From F1-120-MAGs238 sp964484185 (lineage in GTDB: Bacteria > Planctomycetota > Phycisphaerae > Phycisphaerales > UBA1924): a stretch of DNA of 64,000 nucleotides. Made by a program: the position numbers and the translations under genes. Location: NCBI GenBank assembly GCA_964484185.1, contig CAZAEQ010000026.1, positions 1-64,000 on the forward strand. Direction: 5' to 3'. Numbering within the stretch: the first letter of the stretch is position 1; each line of letters starts with the position of its first letter. This document shows, one piece after another, positions 60,327-64,000 of the stretch. The notes under the pieces are model-generated. The model did no database searches, was not told the DNA's origin, and worked only from the letters and a program-made list of their open reading frames with translations.

Positions 60327-61841
60327 GTGAGAAATACCGTGAGAAATATTAGTTTTTTGCTTTCAATCATCGCAGGTGCAGCCTGCGTCACTGATGTGCA
60401 CGCCCAGAACATGGAAACGCTCTGGACAAACAACTGCGCCAATTGTCACGGCTCTAAGGGCGAAGGCGGCGGCGCTGGAACTCGCACGCTGCTGACCGAT
60501 GAAGCTCGTGATCAGGATAAAGATCGGCCGTTCTTCGACGCGATTCTCAAAGGCGTTCCCGAAGGCGGAATGCCCGCATTTGGAGAAACATTGAGCCGGC
60601 CGCAAGCCTGGGGTCTGGTCAACTACCTCCGCGAACTTCAGAATCAGGCCTACCGCAAAGGCGGCGGTCGCCCGAAAGACGTGAAAGGAATCTACACGTC
60701 CAAGCATCAGGTGTATCGCCTCGAAAGCATAATCGAAAGTGGCCTCGACACTCCATGGGCAGTTGATTTTCTTCCCACCGGCGAAATGATCACCACCGAG
60801 CGGCCCGGAATGGTCCGAGTGTTCACGCGCGGCACCAGCGAAAAGCCTGATGTGCTTTCAGCACCCGCAACGGGAACTCCGCCAGTTCGCAATCGCGGAC
60901 AAGGCGGATTGATGGATGTTGCAGTGCATCCGGACTACGCCAAGAAAGACAATGGCTGGATTTACCTTGCATATTCAGATGCCATTGAAGACGGTAAACG
61001 CTCACTCGGAATGACCAAGATCGTGCGCGGAAGACTCAAACTGATCAAGGCCCTCAGTCCCGACCAAGCAGCGGGCTACGAATGGGTCGACCAACAGACC
61101 CTCTTCGAAGCCAAAAAAGAACACTACCTCCCCTCAGATCACCATTTCGGTTCACGAATCATCTTCACGCCGCCACTCCCCGACGGAAAGCGGCACATGT
61201 ACTTTGCAATCGGCGAGCGCGGATATGCAGACATGTCTCAGGACCTTACTCGTCCCAATGGGAAAATCTTCCGCCTGTTTGATGATGGAACTCTTCCGTC
61301 TGACAACCCCTTCGTTGGTGGCAAGCCTGGCACCTACGAGTCGATCTACAGCTATGGTCACCGCAATCCGCAGGGATTGGTTCTTGCTGCCGATGGAACG
61401 CTTTGGGACACAGAACACGCTCCCCGCGGCGGCGATGAGCTCAATATCGTCAAGCCATCAAAAAACTATGGATGGCCCCTGGTCTCTTTTGGAATCGACT
61501 ACAGCGGTGCAGCGTTCAAAGAGCCCTGGCCCAAGGCGGATGATCCAAAACAAAAAGACATTGAGATGCCGGTCTTCCGATGGATGCCATCGATCGGCGC
61601 CTGTGGCCTGGATATCGGAAAAGGCGGCGTGTTTCCACATTGGAACGGAGACCTGTTCGCCGGCGGCCTTTCAGGTGCAAACGTCGATCGCATTCGCGTC
61701 AAAGATGGGAAAATGATCGAGCGAGAAGAGATTCTGTACGGCAAGGGCCGCGTACGAGATGTCGTCACCGCACCCGATGGCTCGATCTATGTTGTCCTGA
61801 ACGGTCCCGACAAGATCGTCCGCATCGCACCATCGAAATAA
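60327..61841 (+). CDS. Cytochrome c domain fused to PQQ-type sugar dehydrogenase (GSDH family)
   Basis: GTG start at 60327, with GAGGAG seven bases upstream. A signal peptide (FLLSIIAGAACVTDVHAQ) leads to a small cytochrome c domain with the haem motif Cys37-Ala-Asn-Cys40-His41. The remaining ~390 residues form a six-bladed GSDH propeller: SGLDTPWAVDFLPTG, GGLMDVAVHPDYA, SDHHFGSRIIFTPP, YSYGHRNPQGLV and EHAPRGGDELNIV are family signatures. It probably oxidises a sugar or alcohol and passes electrons to its own haem. The substrate is unknown. Confidence 0.92.
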   Translation: MRNTVRNISFLLSIIAGAACVTDVHAQNMETLWTNNCANCHGSKGEGGGAGTRTLLTDEARDQDKDRPFFDAILKGVPEGGMPAFGETLSRPQAWGLVNYLRELQNQAYRKGGGRPKDVKGIYTSKHQVYRLESIIESGLDTPWAVDFLPTGEMITTERPGMVRVFTRGTSEKPDVLSAPATGTPPVRNRGQGGLMDVAVHPDYAKKDNGWIYLAYSDAIEDGKRSLGMTKIVRGRLKLIKALSPDQAAGYEWVDQQTLFEAKKEHYLPSDHHFGSRIIFTPPLPDGKRHMYFAIGERGYADMSQDLTRPNGKIFRLFDDGTLPSDNPFVGGKPGTYESIYSYGHRNPQGLVLAADGTLWDTEHAPRGGDELNIVKPSKNYGWPLVSFGIDYSGAAFKEPWPKADDPKQKDIEMPVFRWMPSIGACGLDIGKGGVFPHWNGDLFAGGLSGANVDRIRVKDGKMIEREEILYGKGRVRDVVTAPDGSIYVVLNGPDKIVRIAPSK

Positions 61842-61853
61842 GGCGGCATAACG

Positions 61854-62264
61854 ATGGCGGAAATTCTGCATATTCTGTCGCCGCGGATTGATCGGGCAGT
61901 CGTATGCGAAGCGATCGGCGTCGTGCCCAAATCCGCCGCATGGACCACTTTCGACTGGAAAGATGGCAAGGCCAAACTTCGCTTGGACGCAATTGACCAG
62001 GGCAGAGAGTTTGCGAAATTAATCAGCGGCTATAAACAACTCTTCGAAGTTGTTGCCGAAGGCGAAGACCTCAAGGAGATCAATCGCCGCCTGCTCGCAG
62101 CCAAATGGATCCTGCGAGTCACCGCGACTCCCGGCTTTGATGCGACGGCGGAAAATTCAAACTCCATCGCCAACATCGCGATGCAGCTTGATGGAACCTG
62201 TATCACTGACAGTGCAGTGATTGACCCTGTGTCGGGCGACGCGATTCTCGCCTGGGATGATTAA
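61854..62264 (+). CDS. Small conserved hypothetical protein
   Basis: A 136-residue soluble protein starting 12 bases after the dehydrogenase stop, probably in the same operon. HILSPRIDRAVVCEAIG, a WTTFDWKDGKAKLRLD strand pair and GYKQLFEVVAEGEDLKE suggest an alpha/beta fold. No family is recognised and no function can be assigned. Its stop is two bases from that of the convergent DUF481 gene. Confidence 0.6.
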   Translation: MAEILHILSPRIDRAVVCEAIGVVPKSAAWTTFDWKDGKAKLRLDAIDQGREFAKLISGYKQLFEVVAEGEDLKEINRRLLAAKWILRVTATPGFDATAENSNSIANIAMQLDGTCITDSAVIDPVSGDAILAWDD

Positions 62265-62266
62265 TT

Positions 62267-63361
62267 TCAGAACGAGAAGCCAACGACCGCGAAGTAATCA
62301 ACCACGCTAGCGTTCTTTGAACTTGCCCGCGAGTCATAGCGGTGTTCAAAACCGGTTCTCAAGTTCATCTTTAATTCCGGATCGATGACAACCTGCCAGC
62401 CTGCACGCGTCACACTGCGGAACTGACCTTGCTTGCGCATATCCGGGTAGTACTCAAAATTTGCGTACAGCGAACTGCGATCACTGATCTTGTAATTCGC
62501 ATCGGCTGCAAAGATTCCAAGTTCCGGAATCAGCGCGTTTTCACCGTTGATTTCACGCGCTCCGCCAACCCCTAGTCTGGCGAGAATAGTCGTCTTCTCT
62601 GTTTTGGTTACGACGTAACCAAAACCAGCCGCACCGCCAACGCGTGCATCCCATGCCTGTTTGTCATCGATTTCAAGCCGACCTTGCGTCCACATACTCC
62701 ACGGCGCATCGGCCGCAAACTTCCAGTCATTGCGTGCATTAAACTCGCCGCGATTCTGGGTGGTTCCGTAGTTGTTCTGGCCGTACACGTAGGATGCATT
62801 AGCAGAAGTACTCAGCTTTGCGCTCGAGCGAGAAACAGAAATGTTCGCGCGAAGCGTTTGAGAGTCGATCGGCCCTGTTGTGCCATTGAGCCCAAACTCC
62901 ACTGAATGCGACCATCCATCCCAGAAACTCTTGTCATCGTTCCCCATGCCCGTAATCGCCTCGACCGGGTCTTTGGGCATCTGAATCTGGTTTGCATTTG
63001 GAAGCGCAACCGCCGGCTTTGCTGGCGGGGGTGGCGGCGGCGGAGGCGGTGGCGGCGGCGGTGGAATTGGCGGGAGACTCGGCTCTGAACTGGTGATGCC
63101 CGGCAACGGAATCTTGATCTCACCAAGAACCTGGTGAACCAGAATCAGATATTCGTGCGTCACGAGTTTGATCGTGCCCTTGATAGTTTCACCGTTCGCC
63201 AACACGATCGTCGTCTGATTGCTTACCGTGATATTGGTGCCGGTTGACACCGGAGGCAGCGGCTGTGGCGGAGCCTGCGCGAGAGAAACGGAAGCGCACA
63301 TACCAACGCCCGCTGCGATCGCAGCACAGGTCGCGGATTTGTGGAATCCGATCCAACTCAT
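62267..63361 (-). CDS. DUF481 outer-membrane beta-barrel protein
   Basis: A 364-residue protein with signal peptide (cut after SLA). Residues ~40-95 are a small beta domain (TIVLANGETIKGTIKLVTHE), then an unbroken Pro run (14 prolines) and a DUF481 barrel of alternating strands (ANASYVYGQNNYG; RLEIDDKQAWDARVGGAAGF; SSLYANFEYYPDM) ending in Phe, as outer-membrane proteins do. The family, sometimes called salt-induced outer membrane protein, has no settled function. The 63362-63653 stretch upstream holds no gene. Confidence 0.87.
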   Translation of the reverse strand: MSWIGFHKSATCAAIAAGVGMCASVSLAQAPPQPLPPVSTGTNITVSNQTTIVLANGETIKGTIKLVTHEYLILVHQVLGEIKIPLPGITSSEPSLPPIPPPPPPPPPPPPPPAKPAVALPNANQIQMPKDPVEAITGMGNDDKSFWDGWSHSVEFGLNGTTGPIDSQTLRANISVSRSSAKLSTSANASYVYGQNNYGTTQNRGEFNARNDWKFAADAPWSMWTQGRLEIDDKQAWDARVGGAAGFGYVVTKTEKTTILARLGVGGAREINGENALIPELGIFAADANYKISDRSSLYANFEYYPDMRKQGQFRSVTRAGWQVVIDPELKMNLRTGFEHRYDSRASSKNASVVDYFAVVGFSF

Positions 63362-63653
63362 CCAATCCCCTCTCGTGCCAAGGCGTTAAATTCCCTCGAG
63401 GGAGCCATCGACCGGTGATCATACCCCAACCCACTGGCATAGGCACAGCGGTCGAAGGTTAGTATATCGAAAAGCCAGCCGAGCCGCATCACCAATTTGC
63501 GGCAAAGTTTGAATTATTTGGTCGAAGGTCTCTTGCCAGTATTGGGGATTGTCGCTGATACATTGCATGCACAGAACATCGCGTGTTATTGCGCGAATGT
63601 AAGGGACTTGTGTGCAATGTGCTTGAACTTTGTGGTTTATCTCCCAGGCCTTC

Positions 63654-64000
63654 TTATTCGAAAGAGCCGCTGATTTTCAAGGGAAAATTCAAGAGATCGG
63701 CGATGTTCGCTGCAGATTTCTTGTGAAGTCCTGTGAGTCGCTTAATGATCGGATCAGGATCAGCAAACGCAAGCGATCCCAAAACTGCGAACTTGTTTGC
63801 CAGAACGTCGTTCAGGTCGACTTTGTCAGGCCCAAATGAGTTACGCGCATGGCCGCCGGGATACATCACCAGCCCCGAATCGTGGGAGTTCCCCTGGTCA
63901 TCCGTGATAATCATCGAGGTCGGAATGCCATCTGGGTATCTGGAATCGTACTCATTACCGCCATGTTCAAATGTCATCTTTTCCATCAACGCCCTCGTCA
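63654..64000 (-). CDS. Probable 2-methylcitrate dehydratase (MmgE/PrpD), C-terminal fragment
   Basis: The frame is open to the right edge and stops at TAA 63654-63656. The visible ~115 residues include RYPDGIPTSMIITDD, SGLVMYPGGHARNSF, the basic-Arg/His block near the end of PrpD proteins, and a helical C-terminus (ANKFAVLGSLAFADPDPIIK). PrpD dehydrates 2-methylcitrate in propionate breakdown, in line with branched-chain acyl-CoA genes elsewhere in the window. The N-terminal ~80% lies outside. Other MmgE/PrpD relatives are possible. Confidence 0.7.
   Translation of the reverse strand, partial: TRALMEKMTFEHGGNEYDSRYPDGIPTSMIITDDQGNSHDSGLVMYPGGHARNSFGPDKVDLNDVLANKFAVLGSLAFADPDPIIKRLTGLHKKSAANIADLLNFPLKISGSFE

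Overview
The window looks like the chromosome of a planctomycete of the class Phycisphaerae. This rests on lineage-typical protein features: four secreted proteins ending in paired dockerin-like repeats and a terminal Gly-Cys, two proteins with PEP-CTERM-like tails ending in an Arg cluster, a giant subtilase with an N-terminal LEPR-XLL-like motif, and a prepilin-type protein with an H-X10-DG motif. There is no rRNA, CRISPR array, phage, integron or recognisable transposase. Housekeeping genes are spread evenly, so this is mostly ordinary core genome with lineage-specific exoprotein genes in between.

1-9.3 kb: a DUF1800 gene cut by the left edge, a DNRLRE-type surface protein with a sorting tail, a lipoprotein, an orphan thiS, an anchored glutathione peroxidase with an M42 aminopeptidase, a YgfZ-like folate protein, and an RNase HII-like gene overlapping ribD. 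9.3-13.1 kb: tRNA-Leu(CAG), recA with its own promoter, a DUF433/DUF5615 toxin-antitoxin pair and a compact RtcB-type RNA ligase. 13.1-17.2 kb: a 12-repeat kelch-like exoprotein, then a repeat-rich stretch around a lineage-specific coiled-coil gene. 17.2-23.1 kb: a DUF3500 lipoprotein, another lipoprotein, a lipase-like hydrolase, DoxX, and a three-gene nitrate/sulfonate-type ABC importer. 23.1-27.4 kb: three more GC-type dockerin proteins around a probable regulator with a consensus promoter.

27.6-45.5 kb is a carbon/fatty-acid region: a Pro-peptidase, accB and accC split by a small membrane protein, HMG-CoA lyase, three enoyl-CoA hydratase family proteins and a large acyl-CoA dehydrogenase. 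Together they suggest breakdown of branched-chain acyl-CoA, probably leucine-derived. The 1822-residue subtilase sits among them. 45.5-50.4 kb holds rpsT, tRNA-Arg(ACG), a structured inverted-repeat element, a pseudopilin and fumarylacetoacetase (tyrosine breakdown). 50.4-64 kb holds a FIST sensor protein, a flavin amine oxidase, a lectin-like/HMA fusion, a two-gene RND efflux system, a cytochrome c/sugar dehydrogenase fusion, a DUF481 barrel and the end of a probable 2-methylcitrate dehydratase.

No single locus is convincingly a new defence or metabolic system. The best leads are the HMA-fusion protein beside the RND pump, the toxin-antitoxin pair facing an RNA ligase, the structured element after tRNA-Arg, the GC-dockerin family, and the repeated C-terminal module of the giant subtilase. 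All functions are inferred from reading motifs; no database search was run.
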